Position numbers and translations under genes: made by a program. A stretch of DNA of 64,000 nt, taken from positions 4,189,913-4,253,912 of the forward strand of contig CP070695.1 in assembly GCA_020353515.1 (NCBI GenBank), read 5' to 3'. This document shows, in pieces, positions 44,506 to 54,236 of this stretch. The notes under the pieces were generated by a model. The model saw nothing but the letters and a program-made list of their open reading frames with translations. It was not told the DNA's origin and did not search any database. Each line of letters starts with the position of its first letter. The first letter of the stretch is position 1. The DNA is from Candidatus Heimdallarchaeota archaeon (lineage in GTDB: Archaea; Asgardarchaeota; Heimdallarchaeia; Hodarchaeales; Hodarchaeaceae).

Positions 44506-45390
44506 ATGTCATCAATCCACATTCGGTCTTTAAATAAAACAGATGCTGATTTTCTAACGTATCTTGATTCCCAAGTTAAATGGGGTTTTAGTCAAAAAAT
44601 TACAGAGATATTTCTAGAATACAGTGATTCTGCATATCTTGCAGAAGATTCTGTTACTCAACAACCCTTAGGGATAGTTTTGACCTATTATTATCCACCT
44701 TCCACAGGATGGATAGGATTTCTAATCGTAGATGAACAGTATCAAAATAGGGGGATTGGTAGAATTTTATTCTTAAAAGCTGTAAATCAGCTATTGGAGA
44801 TTGGGTGTAAGGAGATTCTTTTAGATGCCGTTCCAGACGTGGTTAATTTCTATGAGAAGTTTCATTTTTATAGATTAGAGCACTCTTTCAGGCTTAAAAT
44901 ACCAAAACATACCCTTCTGAGATCATTAACATCATCTCCACAGAGTATTCAATTAGAAAGTGACCACCTTCAAAAGGTCGGAGACTTTGATTCCCAGATT
45001 TTTGGAGCAGAAAGGAATAAAATATTCCAAATCATGTTGAAAAATCCCAAAAGTGATGGAGCAGTTTTTATCCGCCAAAAAAAGGTTGAAGGTTATGGAT
45101 TCATACGTTATTCTAAAAATTCCTTTTCGATTGGCCCATTAATAGCAAATGATTCCACTCTAGCCCTTGATTTAATAAGCAGGTTAATTGAGATAGGGAT
45201 ACACCACTGTAAGGAATGTGAATGGATCCTCGTGGGAGTTACAGAGACATCAAATATTCCATTACAGTTCTTTCATCACTTGGGTTTTAAAGAATATAAC
45301 TACTCTTTAAGGATGCGTTATGGAACAAATCAAAGAGAAATAAGTATTTCAAACTTAATATACTGCATTACTTCCCCCGCGATGGGTTAA
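44506..45390 (+). CDS. Double-domain GNAT acetyltransferase
   Basis: 294 residues. The N-terminal GNAT domain (about 1-135) has the acetyl-CoA motif VDEQYQNRGIGRILF, with Q-x-x-G-x-G. The second half (about 145-294) resembles the acetyltransferase-related domain of YitH-like double GNAT proteins, with EGYGFIRYS and LDLISRLIEIG strands. Substrate unknown; such proteins often acetylate small amines. It follows the YaeQ-like gene by 33 bases on the same strand. Confidence 0.8.
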   Translation: MSSIHIRSLNKTDADFLTYLDSQVKWGFSQKITEIFLEYSDSAYLAEDSVTQQPLGIVLTYYYPPSTGWIGFLIVDEQYQNRGIGRILFLKAVNQLLEIGCKEILLDAVPDVVNFYEKFHFYRLEHSFRLKIPKHTLLRSLTSSPQSIQLESDHLQKVGDFDSQIFGAERNKIFQIMLKNPKSDGAVFIRQKKVEGYGFIRYSKNSFSIGPLIANDSTLALDLISRLIEIGIHHCKECEWILVGVTETSNIPLQFFHHLGFKEYNYSLRMRYGTNQREISISNLIYCITSPAMG

Positions 45391-45417
45391 CTATTCAATT
45401 TGTAAGGAGAAAAACAG

Positions 45418-45915
45418 ATGAAAAAACAGCAAGCCATTCAATTCCTAAAAGAGAACCATAGAAAATTGGAAAATATAATTAATAGATTAAAAGAGAACCA
45501 AATTACGAAAGATATTATTTCAGGTAAGTGGACATCGAAAGATATCATCGCTCATATTTCTGCTTGGAATTCAGAACTTAAAAAAGCCATTGATAACCTC
45601 TTAAACTATGAAAAACCATGGTTTATCAATGAAGAAGAGCTAACCGAAGCTGAATTTAATGAAAAAGAAACTCAAAAACGAAAAAATTGGACTGTAGAAC
45701 AAATTTTGAGAGAGTGGCAAAGTTCATTTGAAGAATTAATACAAAGGATAGAGGATCTTTCAAACTCTGAATGGGAATACCAAACACAGTTTGAATGGAC
45801 TAAAGATATGCCTGTCACTGTAAACTCACTATTTGAATATACATACAAAGGTGAGGGACACGAAGGTGGTCATGCGAAACAAATTGAGGAGTACTACAGG
45901 AAAACAACCAAATAA
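45418..45915 (+). CDS. DinB/ClbS-like four-helix protein
   Basis: 165 residues of the DinB-like superfamily. SGKWTSKDIIAHISAWNSELKKA holds the first His of the metal/thiol site, and GEGHEGGHAKQIEEY near the C-terminus holds the second pair. The ClbS/DfsB branch protects cells from DNA-alkylating compounds, while others use bacillithiol or mycothiol. Which applies is unknown. ATG start with AAGGAG upstream. It follows the GNAT gene by 27 bases. Confidence 0.72.
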   Translation: MKKQQAIQFLKENHRKLENIINRLKENQITKDIISGKWTSKDIIAHISAWNSELKKAIDNLLNYEKPWFINEEELTEAEFNEKETQKRKNWTVEQILREWQSSFEELIQRIEDLSNSEWEYQTQFEWTKDMPVTVNSLFEYTYKGEGHEGGHAKQIEEYYRKTTK

Positions 45916-45949
45916 TATTGATAAAGGTTGATGTCGTCGAAGTAAGGTT

Positions 45950-46657
45950 TTAATCCAATTTTCCATATTTCCCTTGAAGGGGAACATACAATACTTTTTC
46001 GATTGATTTTAGTGTGAGACTGCCATCATCTTTCTTTTCTAGCAAAATCAAGTTTTGAGAATTTCCCAGTACTTGACGGGGCGTTATTAACTTCCCTCCT
46101 TCTTTAAGTTGGTTGATTAAGGGTGGTGGAATTTCAACACAAGCGGCAGTTAAACATATTTTATCATATGGAGCATTAGGAGGATATCCGATTCCTCCAT
46201 CTCCTTCGACCAAATATAAATTGGGATAATTAAACTGAGCAACACAGTTTCTAGCGTATGAAATTGTATCGTGATCTATTTCAATTGATGTAACCTGCCC
46301 CTGTATTCCCACTATCTCGGCAGCTAAGACTGCTCCATAACCTGAACCTGTACCGACTTCTAACAGATTATCTCCTGGAGATAACTTAATTGCTTCATAA
46401 AACATTGGATATGAATGAGGACATGAGATTGTCGATTTCTTTCCGGGAAGAGGAAAGGGGAGTTCTTCATAGGTATGGTCTCGATAGTTAAAGGGGACAA
46501 ACACCTCTCGAGGGATTTTAAGCATTGCTTTCTCAATATTTATGGATCTAAGAAACCCAGTTTGCTTTAATGATGAAATTTTTCTTAGTCTTTCCTTTAC
46601 AAAGGTTTTTTTCGTTTTTCTCGATGGTTTTGGCGGAGGGATGATCCACCCAAACAT
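45950..46657 (-). CDS. pcm: Protein-L-isoaspartate O-methyltransferase
   Basis: 235 residues. The SAM-binding motif LLEVGTGSGYGAVLAAEI, then SIEIDHDTISYAR and GDGGIGYPPNAPYDKI follow the PCMT order. The substrate loop reads TISCPHSYPMFYEAI, close to the usual TISAPHMVAMM. It methylates isoaspartyl residues in aged proteins for repair. An N-terminal basic extension of about 35 residues precedes the fold. Convergent with the DinB gene. Confidence 0.88.
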   Translation of the reverse strand: MFGWIIPPPKPSRKTKKTFVKERLRKISSLKQTGFLRSINIEKAMLKIPREVFVPFNYRDHTYEELPFPLPGKKSTISCPHSYPMFYEAIKLSPGDNLLEVGTGSGYGAVLAAEIVGIQGQVTSIEIDHDTISYARNCVAQFNYPNLYLVEGDGGIGYPPNAPYDKICLTAACVEIPPPLINQLKEGGKLITPRQVLGNSQNLILLEKKDDGSLTLKSIEKVLYVPLQGKYGKLD

Positions 46658-46810
46658 GTTACTTCATCCTTGTCGAGTTACTCAAAGAATAGATCATTGA
46701 TGATGATTCACGTATGGTTGTTATATTAGTACATAGTCTTTTAACACTTTTATTCGGACTTGTTTGAACTTGTATATTTCACAATTACTTAATTCTAGGA
46801 GAATATATTC

Positions 46811-47683
46811 TTGACTTTACACTTTGGGATAAGACCCTTTGAGTTTCAAGACTTCATTGGCATGATAGGAGAGAAAGGAAAATTAGATATATCGAGTGTC
46901 AGCTATGTAGATGTTGTAAAGGACAGTTTACAAAACAAGTTTGATCATTTTGAGGTAACTGGAGATTTAGCATATGTTTTACCTGGATTACTAAGCAAAG
47001 ACGTCATCAATCAACTAACTGAATTCAAAAATCGCAATAAACTTTCCTGTTCAGTACACCTACCCCTCTGGGCTATCGAATTATCCTCACCAAATAACCA
47101 CATAAAGAATGCGTCAATTAAATGCCTTGTGGATACAATCGAGCAAACTAGAGAGTTAGATCCAATCTGCTGGGTCATACACGCCACTGGAGCGTTGATT
47201 TCGGAGTTTTCTAGGCTACAATTACCACATTATGCTAAGTCTTTTATGACTGGAATGTTTGCATCAACTGCCCAAAAAAGCCTTGAACAAATCATTGACC
47301 AAACCAACATTTCTCCTCGTAAACTTGCAGTTGAAAACGTTGAATTTCCTTTTAGAGAAATGGAAGAGTGTATTGAAGCTCTAGATTTAAGTGTGTGCTT
47401 TGATACTGGTCATCTCCTAGCAGGTTATTCTGGTGAATGGGAAGGTGGTGTTATAGATTTTTTTGATACTTACCATGATCGGATTGTGGAACTTCATCTT
47501 CATGATGGAAAAATCCCCAGAATCGATCATATACCTCTTGGTGAAGGAGATCTTCCTGTACAAGAAACGATTGAAACATTATTAGAAGTTAATTTTGCTG
47601 GGCCTATCGTTTTTGAATTAGATTTAGATGAGGTAGAAAAATCAATGATGTACATCAAAGAGAATGTACCTGGAGCTCTCTAA
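46811..47683 (+). CDS. TIM-barrel sugar-phosphate isomerase/endonuclease-like protein
   Basis: 290 residues with the xylose-isomerase/AP-endonuclease-2 TIM-barrel pattern. Metal-ligand segments are CSVHLPLW, WVIHATG, LAVENVEFP, CFDTGHLL, ELHLHDGK and the IDHIPLGEGDLP/VFELD pair. A TTG start at 46811 has AGGAG nine bases upstream, and no other start fits. Function is not fixed: isomerase, endonuclease or a cobamide-remodelling phosphodiesterase (CbiR) share this fold. It is convergent with the phosphatase gene, seven bases apart. Confidence 0.65.
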   Translation: MTLHFGIRPFEFQDFIGMIGEKGKLDISSVSYVDVVKDSLQNKFDHFEVTGDLAYVLPGLLSKDVINQLTEFKNRNKLSCSVHLPLWAIELSSPNNHIKNASIKCLVDTIEQTRELDPICWVIHATGALISEFSRLQLPHYAKSFMTGMFASTAQKSLEQIIDQTNISPRKLAVENVEFPFREMEECIEALDLSVCFDTGHLLAGYSGEWEGGVIDFFDTYHDRIVELHLHDGKIPRIDHIPLGEGDLPVQETIETLLEVNFAGPIVFELDLDEVEKSMMYIKENVPGAL

Positions 47684-47690
47684 AGGAATA

Positions 47691-48209
47691 TTAATTCTTC
47701 CTGAGCATCTCTCTTAATTGAATTAAAGCCTCTTTTATCATTTGAAAAGATCTTTCATACGGTGGATCAAAATAGGGATCAGGTACATTATTAGAGATTC
47801 CTAAAGTGAATTCAAGTAATAGAAAAGTGTTTTTATTAGGTATTTTTCGAATGTGAGTTTTTTCCATTACTAAAACAAGGTCTGCTTCTTGAAACATATC
47901 AGGATGATCGGAAAAATATCGTGGTGTGAATTCAGCAATTTTCTTTTGAGGTACACCCTCCTTTACTAACATATCACGAGCTTCCATAGATATTGAGTAG
48001 TTACGATATGTTACTCCTCCTGATTCTACTCGAATTTTCTTCTTTAACTCCTTATCTTCTTTAATGAGGTGTTCGAAAAGCAGGTGAGCATATGGGCTGC
48101 GAATGATATTCCCAGAACATATAAAGACAATTCTAAAGTGATCTGATTCACTATATTTTTGAAGAATGTATTGTTTTTGTTCCTCTAGTCGAAGATTCAA
48201 AAAAATCAC
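47691..48209 (-). CDS. Low-molecular-weight protein-tyrosine phosphatase
   Basis: 172 residues. The active-site P-loop is IVFICSGNIIRSPYAHLL, matching CxxNxxRSP of the LMW phosphatase family, and the general-acid Asp is in NVPDPYFDPPYE. It removes phosphate from tyrosine or, in relatives, from arsenate or sugar phosphates. Start is GTG at 48209, giving a 24-residue lead-in before the fold. The related ArsC arsenate reductases have the same fold, but no link to the ars cluster is visible. Confidence 0.87.
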   Translation of the reverse strand: MIFLNLRLEEQKQYILQKYSESDHFRIVFICSGNIIRSPYAHLLFEHLIKEDKELKKKIRVESGGVTYRNYSISMEARDMLVKEGVPQKKIAEFTPRYFSDHPDMFQEADLVLVMEKTHIRKIPNKNTFLLLEFTLGISNNVPDPYFDPPYERSFQMIKEALIQLREMLRKN

Positions 48210-48335
48210 TAAAAAAAGCTGAATTAAAACCCTATTTTAATTCGCTTGGTTTAATTACCGAATCTATCTAGATAATATTATAAAATAGCAAAGATATAGT
48301 ATACTTGACGTTTTGTTCCCCAAGAGGATCATTTC

Positions 48336-48470
48336 ATGAATGAGATCTCTAGTAATAAAAATGATTTAAATGGTGAAAAAGTAACCAAGAGACCTCATTG
48401 TAAGTATTGTGGTTTTGAATTAACGTATATCGTAAAGTACTGTCCGAGGTGTGGAGAAGAGCTACACTAG
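48336..48470 (+). CDS. Small zinc-ribbon protein (44 residues)
   Basis: A 44-codon gene from the ATG at 48336 with GAGG upstream. It has two CxxC knuckles, HCKYCGFEL and YCPRCGEEL, 12 residues apart, the pattern of zinc-ribbon (zf-ribbon_3-like) proteins. The N-terminus is polar and charged. Role unknown; zinc ribbons of this kind can be nucleic-acid or protein binders. Confidence 0.65.
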   Translation: MNEISSNKNDLNGEKVTKRPHCKYCGFELTYIVKYCPRCGEELH

Positions 48471-48594
48471 AATTATTACCAAAAATTCTACTCAATAAGT
48501 TTCCAGAAAAGGGAACCAAATCCCGATAGTTCTTAATTTTGGCTCAATATAAAGAAAAATAAGATAAAGTGAAGTTCACTTTCATTGAATAATT

Positions 48595-49383
48595 TTGCCA
48601 GAATCTCACTGGGATCTTGTTTTTGATTTACACGGAGTTCTAGCGGACGTTAACGCCGTTAATCTGAACTATGGAACATACTTAAAGAAAATATTGGAAC
48701 CTACAGGGATAAAACGCGAAAAAATCGTTGAAATCCATGAACATGCCTTCAAAAATTGGATAACTGAGATAACAAAACTAACTAATGATTATGATGAGGA
48801 TGAGAATACTAATTCAGAAGTTTTTATGAAAAAATATACCCTAGTTGACGCTAAATGGGAAAATTTCATTTTAAACACTATACCTTTTGAACATAAAATC
48901 GCTATTAAACCCCTTCTAGAGACATCATTAATAGAATACGAAGCTCTCGCGAAAGGTCCGTATCCTATCCTCTATCCTGAAGTAAAATCAGTATTAACAG
49001 AAATAGTTGAGATAGGGCATCTACGTATGCACATAGCTTCGTCCGCTTCTTCTCGACATGTTAAAGGTGCTGTTGTTCGTCATAATTTGGAAAATTTTTT
49101 CTATAAACTAATTGGGTACGACACTGTAAAAGCACCTAAAAAAGCAAGAAATGCAGATTATTTCACAAGAATGCTGCAAGTTATAGGTACAGTTCCAGAA
49201 CGCATCATTTTTGTAGGAGATTCCATTGAGGAAGCCAATCTTACAACTCAACTTGGAATGAAGTTTGTACTGGTAAAGAGGAAGAAGGATTTTGAATCAA
49301 CAGAAATTTCAAAAAACAATTTAGAAGTAATTAATGATTTAAATGCCCTACTTCCGATTATCAATACTGTGTTGAATTCTTAA
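48595..49383 (+). CDS. HAD-superfamily hydrolase (phosphoglycolate-phosphatase-like)
   Basis: 262 residues. Motif I is VFDLHGVLAD, with Asp as nucleophile and Asp as acid/base; motif II is in HIASSASSRHV; motif III/IV is KAPKKAR ... IIFVGDSIEEANL. A long helical cap (about 30-130) lies between. It would hydrolyse a small phosphate ester. The nucleophile is at about residue 11, so the TTG at 48595 is the only workable start. Confidence 0.82.
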   Translation: MPESHWDLVFDLHGVLADVNAVNLNYGTYLKKILEPTGIKREKIVEIHEHAFKNWITEITKLTNDYDEDENTNSEVFMKKYTLVDAKWENFILNTIPFEHKIAIKPLLETSLIEYEALAKGPYPILYPEVKSVLTEIVEIGHLRMHIASSASSRHVKGAVVRHNLENFFYKLIGYDTVKAPKKARNADYFTRMLQVIGTVPERIIFVGDSIEEANLTTQLGMKFVLVKRKKDFESTEISKNNLEVINDLNALLPIINTVLNS

Positions 49384-49394
49384 TTGCCTATACT

Positions 49395-50711
49395 CTAAAA
49401 ACTAAATAATATCCCCCAAATGGTATTTACTGTTGTATGAACTAAGGCAGCGGGGACTATTTTCTGAGTTTTCCAATAGGTCCATCCATACGCAAAGCCT
49501 GCAATACTAGCGAAGAAAATATACCTAATGTCTTCAAAATGAGCCCAACCAAACAGAATTGAGCTCAAAACTAAGGCAGCTATAAGTGGATCCTTAGTTT
49601 TATAGATCATAATGATCGCAATCAGTCCAAGAATGATTGAAGCCACTAAATACAGTGCTTCTAAGGGAATTGACTCAACGAGAGGCCAAGCTTGACCTTC
49701 TGCATCTCCTAAAGGCTCAGCTAAGAAACCTATAATGTCTTGAAGAGGAGTAACCATTGGAATCCAACTGAAAATCTGTAATATATCGTCAATCCAAGGA
49801 GTGATAATAATCAATCCAACCAAACCTGCGATTCCTCCATACCACCAATTGATGGAAAATGTATCCTGCTTGAACCTCTCTTCAAGGAGTCGGAAGAAAA
49901 AACCTCGGAAAAATAATTCTTCTATTAATGCTGTTCCAAGAAATATGAGGAGGAACGTTAAAATTATCTCGACGATGGATCCTGGAAACTCTTCAAAGAG
50001 AATCATAACATTCTCAATAATCACTGCGGGGGGAGCTAAGAAATAGCTAAGCATACCTAGGGGAGCAATAATAAGTGTTAATATTCCAACAGCTAAAATA
50101 ACAACCATGAGATCCTCCCTTGAAATAGTAAATGATAATCCCATATCATGATGCCGTACAAAGATTAGGGCATAAAAGAAAGCAAATAATGCCAATAATG
50201 TATCAAAAGGAAGATTCCCTAATTCTACTGTTCCTAACATAGTATCAACAACACCAAACTCTATGGGCAGCCACACCCATAATCCTGCAATCACATCAAT
50301 GTATGACAATCCATTCTCAATTCGCTTATGGAATGAGATATAGAGGAAGGTTGGAGTCAATAAAAAGATAAAGCAAACCAATATCTGGAATAGGGTAACA
50401 AACGGATCAGTGGAAGTTGGAACAATGATTCTGTAAATGCTAAAAATGATAAATACAACGAGTGGGGGAAGAATACGCCGATTAGCTGTCATGAGGAGAT
50501 CCCGTACTGAATCAACGATTTGAGGGGTGAATACATACATGAAAAATCCACCAAGGAAGAGAAGGAACACCAATCCAAAGACAAGTTGTACTCCTGACGG
50601 GATAGGCTCCTCTAAGAAAAGCATAAGAAGAAGTAAAATAAGAAAACAAGTTCCTATTAGAAAGTTGGGAAATTTAAGCATATTTTTCCAGTTTTCCAGT
50701 GGTTTAATCAT
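49395..50711 (-). CDS. CPBP-family intramembrane metalloprotease
   Basis: About 438 residues with ten or more helices. The glutamic motif ALIEELFFRGFFFRLLEERF (EExxxR) lies near residue 262, and FGWAHFEDI and LVHTTVNTIWG supply the histidines and Asn of the CPBP (CAAX protease/bacteriocin-processing) site. Such enzymes cleave within the membrane, for example prenylated proteins or signal peptides. The large N-terminal membrane part is unusual for the family. The ATG at 50711 is preferred to GTG at 50723. Confidence 0.85.
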   Translation of the reverse strand: MIKPLENWKNMLKFPNFLIGTCFLILLLLMLFLEEPIPSGVQLVFGLVFLLFLGGFFMYVFTPQIVDSVRDLLMTANRRILPPLVVFIIFSIYRIIVPTSTDPFVTLFQILVCFIFLLTPTFLYISFHKRIENGLSYIDVIAGLWVWLPIEFGVVDTMLGTVELGNLPFDTLLALFAFFYALIFVRHHDMGLSFTISREDLMVVILAVGILTLIIAPLGMLSYFLAPPAVIIENVMILFEEFPGSIVEIILTFLLIFLGTALIEELFFRGFFFRLLEERFKQDTFSINWWYGGIAGLVGLIIITPWIDDILQIFSWIPMVTPLQDIIGFLAEPLGDAEGQAWPLVESIPLEALYLVASIILGLIAIIMIYKTKDPLIAALVLSSILFGWAHFEDIRYIFFASIAGFAYGWTYWKTQKIVPAALVHTTVNTIWGILFSF

Positions 50712-51022
50712 AATTGCTAACACACATCCTGGCTGTTGGAATATTTCTACTGCTATTAGAATTTTTACATTAATATTATTTATTTGATATCATTATCAGG
50801 AAGAAAAGGCCTTATAGACACAAAATAACTAGTAGTCTCTCTTTTTGAAAAAAATTGAGACTATTTCAAGAACCTTCAAGAAACCTAGAAAGCTATTTTT
50901 CAAAGATTCTATAAAAGATACCTTAAAAGAGCGGTGCTTCTTTTACTAAATACAACTTAAGAGCAATTACTAACTTACTTTGCGAAAAAAAATAAAAATT
51001 CATGATTTAAAGGAGATTTAAT
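50712..51022. other. Intergenic stretch with a hairpin and a promoter-like element
   Basis: No gene seen. An inverted repeat of seven bases, TAGTCTC...GAGACTA, spans 50833-50863 with a 17-base AT-rich loop. A CTATAAAAG box near 50907 could be the promoter of the surface-protein gene at 51023, leaving a leader of about 85 bases. AAAGGAG precedes the ATG. Confidence 0.4.
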
Positions 51023-54000
51023 ATGAATCGAAAAAAAGTTCAGCTTTTAGCTGTTAGTATGGCGCTTGTTGCCATGTTACTGATAAATCAATCAGGTATT
51101 ACAATCGCCACATTGCAGGCACCAAAAAGGATTTTTGTAGATACACCGATAGGAGATAAATCATTCATTGAAGCTCTTGAATTAATCGCTGCAGAAGACA
51201 CTGCTCTCATCGCTCAATACTACCAGTTAAATGGAGAAAAAACGTTCCCCCTCAACCCTACGCATGAGGCTTTCGAAGAACTCAGTCTTATGTACATCAT
51301 CAGTTCCAATCAAGCAAACTGGCGTGATTACTGGCCTAGATCAATTTGGGAATTCCGTGATGGAGCTACAATATTGCTCCAGTTTTCTCAAGGAATGGAA
51401 GACTCTCTTGCTGATGCTGAAGAGATCATTCCTGCATTGAATAGTTGGATGGGAACAACCCTAGATGTTCTGTATGGGGCTGAGATTGGGCCAGACAATA
51501 ATCGGACAACAACCCTCTTTTATTGGGGATATATGTCTTCTCAGAACCACTCAGACTTTATAATAGACGAATTTTATGACGTCTTAACTCCAGGTGGATA
51601 TACTGATTTCATAGAAAGAGATATAATAGCTTCAGCTCCCATTTCAGTTGTTGGAACAGGCCTTGTAAAGAATAAAACAGACGATTTTATTCCTGTTGCA
51701 GTATCAGCGTTCATCTTGGAAAACGGTGTTAGTTTAGATGGAGATATGGGTAATATGTCAATCTCATCTGCATTCGATTATTCAGGTTCCATTGTACCTG
51801 CACCCGACGCATTTTACAGCAAAATTAGCTTCCAATTACCTTACGTTGCGACTGTCTATGATTCATATCCAGAGACAGATAACCTATATCCAGAATTAGT
51901 CGGTAATTTCGATTGGACCTTAAAAGCAGGTGAATGGATCAATGTAGCTTATGATGACATTTACGTTACTTTTTCAAAGGACGAAGAAGAAATTACCACA
52001 TTCCCACAAATTACATCTGAATTATCTACAGATGTAGTAGCATTGCAATCTGTTAACAATCCACAGCTAAATTTTACAATTACAATGAAGAATACTGGAG
52101 ATGAAATAGCCTATGATACAGTGTTTGCTTGGGACCTAGGTGATGAACCAGAACCCCATTATATATCTATCTTTGATAGTGATAACTACGAATTTGATCC
52201 GACGATTAAGAAGTACTTCAATTTTACGAGTGGCTTACTTATAGACTCCCTTTCGCTTACAGAAATTGATAATCCTGATACCCCAGAAGTAGATTGGTTC
52301 AATATCAGTCGTGAAATCACAGGTTGGTTTATAAATAAAAGTGATGGGAACAAAGTCGTCCAACCACAGACCACGTTTCTTCCTTCGATGGGGCATGCTG
52401 GGATTCATGAAGTTAATGCTTGGGCAACAATCAGTTCAGTTTATATCAATAAATCATTCTTTAACTTCAAAAAATCCAGCAATTTAGTTTCAGCGACAAT
52501 CAATGATACATTTTACTTAATTGGAGAAATCGATCAGCTAAACCCAGGAGCCAGTGAGTCATTCTGGTGGAGTATTGATGATCTCCCTTCTGAAGCTGAC
52601 AGCTTTATTTGGGTGGACATTAATAATTCTAATGGCGATGGCCAATTGTTAACTGATCCATTATATGGATCGTACTGGCAAGTCAATTGGACAGTAATTG
52701 ACAATACAAGCGTTAAAACAGAAGGAATAACAAATCTTAAGGATTATCTTGTGAAAAATGCACTTAATGAAGGTCAAGATCTACGTTTTCCCCCAATAAA
52801 TCCAGAATTTATACCTGGTGTTATGTTTGTTTATGAAGATGGCGCATCAAGAGAATACTTTGGATGGTCAAATGGATTAATTATTCAATTGTACGACGAT
52901 GAAGCGATTTTAAAAACCACTGTCTCTTTAAATTCATCAATTTATGAGATGTTCGAATTTGCAGAAATCAATGTGACCATTGAAAACATTGGAGATGCAC
53001 CCGCATCAGACATTAGTATTCAAGGATTTCATGCACAATTAGGACCTGGTTGGGAATTAAAGGATTTCAAGGCCTTTTCAAATGAAACAGCACTTGGAAC
53101 TATCAACCCAGGTGAGAAAGTGACTCATACTTTCATTCGAGAGATCGAAACTTTCATTGGAATACATCCTGTAGGTGTTGTTGTAGATTATACAACAGAG
53201 AAAGATGAGGACCTAGGTGGAGCATTTAACAGTACAACAATTACAAACTTGGCTTCCAACCTTTTAGTAGCTCTTGTGATGCCCAAAGATGATTCAGGAG
53301 AACCTGTTCAAGAGTATCCAACTCCAGTAGTCAATGTATCAGTTTCATGGACTGATGAAAACGGTGGTGACATAGAGAACGGAGATCTCATTGAAATTAA
53401 AACTGAAGTCAAAAATCTTGGTGATGAAGCTACTACCATCAAATTGTTCTCGTATTTCCCAACACGAATGGCCAGTATAGATATAGAAGCACAGTATTAC
53501 GATGGCAAGAATTTTAAGGTTACAGATATTTCTGGGAATATTTTAACAGGTTATGATGAAGGTTTTGCGATGGATCATCCTGATTGGCCAATCACTATCG
53601 CTGCAGTTGCAGGATTACATCTAGCTCCAGGGGCAACAATAATTTTCTATTACAAACTCACAGTAACAGACAAGGATTCCTTAATTGTGCCTCCAGTTGC
53701 TGTAGAATACGATAGCCGATATCCTATGACTGGAACCTCTGGGATGGAAGGCAGTGAGGAAGGAGGTGGCACTAGTTCAGCTGCTCTCAGGATGTCCCCC
53801 AATTTAGGAATCAAATCCTCCAGTCTTAAGCTCAGTGTTCAGAATAGTGAGTCAAGCGGTTCTAGTTGGACATCTTACAGTGATTCATCTCTCTTGTCAG
53901 CATACGCAGCTGTTATAACTCCAGAACCTAGTACTACTGCTAGTGAGTCAGAGCCTCCATCATCAACATCTGGTGGTGCGAATGGCTTTACAACCCTGAC

Positions 54001-54097
54001 AAGCTTCATAACGGAGAATATGAGGCTCATGATAGTTGTATTAGCCATTCCTATCCTGGTGTTGAGCGTTCGAGAGCTCCGAAGAACAAGAAAATAG
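51023..54097 (+). CDS. Large surface protein, CARDB/Ig-like, C-terminally anchored
   Basis: A 1024-residue exported protein. Signal segment LLAVSMALVAMLLI (9-22). Most of it is beta-rich and Thr/Asn-rich, with repeated NTGDEIAYDT/NIGDAPASDI-like segments that resemble CARDB/DUF11 adhesion modules. Near the C-terminus there is a Ser/Glu-rich stalk, one hydrophobic helix and an RRTRK basic end. Unlike the proteins at 11037 and 35289 it lacks the GFEF motif. Strong ribosome binding site AAAGGAG. Function unknown; probably cell-surface. Confidence 0.75.
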   Translation: MNRKKVQLLAVSMALVAMLLINQSGITIATLQAPKRIFVDTPIGDKSFIEALELIAAEDTALIAQYYQLNGEKTFPLNPTHEAFEELSLMYIISSNQANWRDYWPRSIWEFRDGATILLQFSQGMEDSLADAEEIIPALNSWMGTTLDVLYGAEIGPDNNRTTTLFYWGYMSSQNHSDFIIDEFYDVLTPGGYTDFIERDIIASAPISVVGTGLVKNKTDDFIPVAVSAFILENGVSLDGDMGNMSISSAFDYSGSIVPAPDAFYSKISFQLPYVATVYDSYPETDNLYPELVGNFDWTLKAGEWINVAYDDIYVTFSKDEEEITTFPQITSELSTDVVALQSVNNPQLNFTITMKNTGDEIAYDTVFAWDLGDEPEPHYISIFDSDNYEFDPTIKKYFNFTSGLLIDSLSLTEIDNPDTPEVDWFNISREITGWFINKSDGNKVVQPQTTFLPSMGHAGIHEVNAWATISSVYINKSFFNFKKSSNLVSATINDTFYLIGEIDQLNPGASESFWWSIDDLPSEADSFIWVDINNSNGDGQLLTDPLYGSYWQVNWTVIDNTSVKTEGITNLKDYLVKNALNEGQDLRFPPINPEFIPGVMFVYEDGASREYFGWSNGLIIQLYDDEAILKTTVSLNSSIYEMFEFAEINVTIENIGDAPASDISIQGFHAQLGPGWELKDFKAFSNETALGTINPGEKVTHTFIREIETFIGIHPVGVVVDYTTEKDEDLGGAFNSTTITNLASNLLVALVMPKDDSGEPVQEYPTPVVNVSVSWTDENGGDIENGDLIEIKTEVKNLGDEATTIKLFSYFPTRMASIDIEAQYYDGKNFKVTDISGNILTGYDEGFAMDHPDWPITIAAVAGLHLAPGATIIFYYKLTVTDKDSLIVPPVAVEYDSRYPMTGTSGMEGSEEGGGTSSAALRMSPNLGIKSSSLKLSVQNSESSGSSWTSYSDSSLLSAYAAVITPEPSTTASESEPPSSTSGGANGFTTLTSFITENMRLMIVVLAIPILVLSVRELRRTRK

Positions 54098-54102
54098 GAA
54101 AC

Positions 54103-54129
54103 TCTATTTTCCCTCCACTTCCTTTTTTT
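54103..54129 (+). terminator. C/T-rich terminator after the surface-protein gene
   Basis: TTTTCCCTCCACTTCC followed by a T run directly after the stop codon. It resembles the sequence after the genes ending at 20350 and 39146. Confidence 0.45.
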
Positions 54130-54202
54130 ATTGTCATGTTTTAGTTTAAGATAATCTCTATTTTAAGTGATCTTTGTATTTCCACTTTGATAAAAAGCAC
54201 TA

Positions 54203-54210
54203 TTTTTAAA
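54203..54210 (+). promoter_or_regulatory. Candidate TATA box of the tethered regulator
   Basis: TTTTTAAA preceded by a purine-rich AAAAAG, about 27 bases before the ATG at 54237. The spacing places the transcription start at or near the ATG, suggesting a leaderless mRNA; no ribosome binding site is seen. Confidence 0.4.
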
Positions 54211-54236
54211 GGATTGATATTTACAACTAGATTGCG

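Noticed and set aside
47691..48209. Calling the LMW phosphatase an arsenate reductase (ArsC) of the ars cluster.
   Set aside because: It lies 21 kb from the cluster, and its sequence matches ordinary LMW phosphatases; it lacks the extra cysteines of ArsC.
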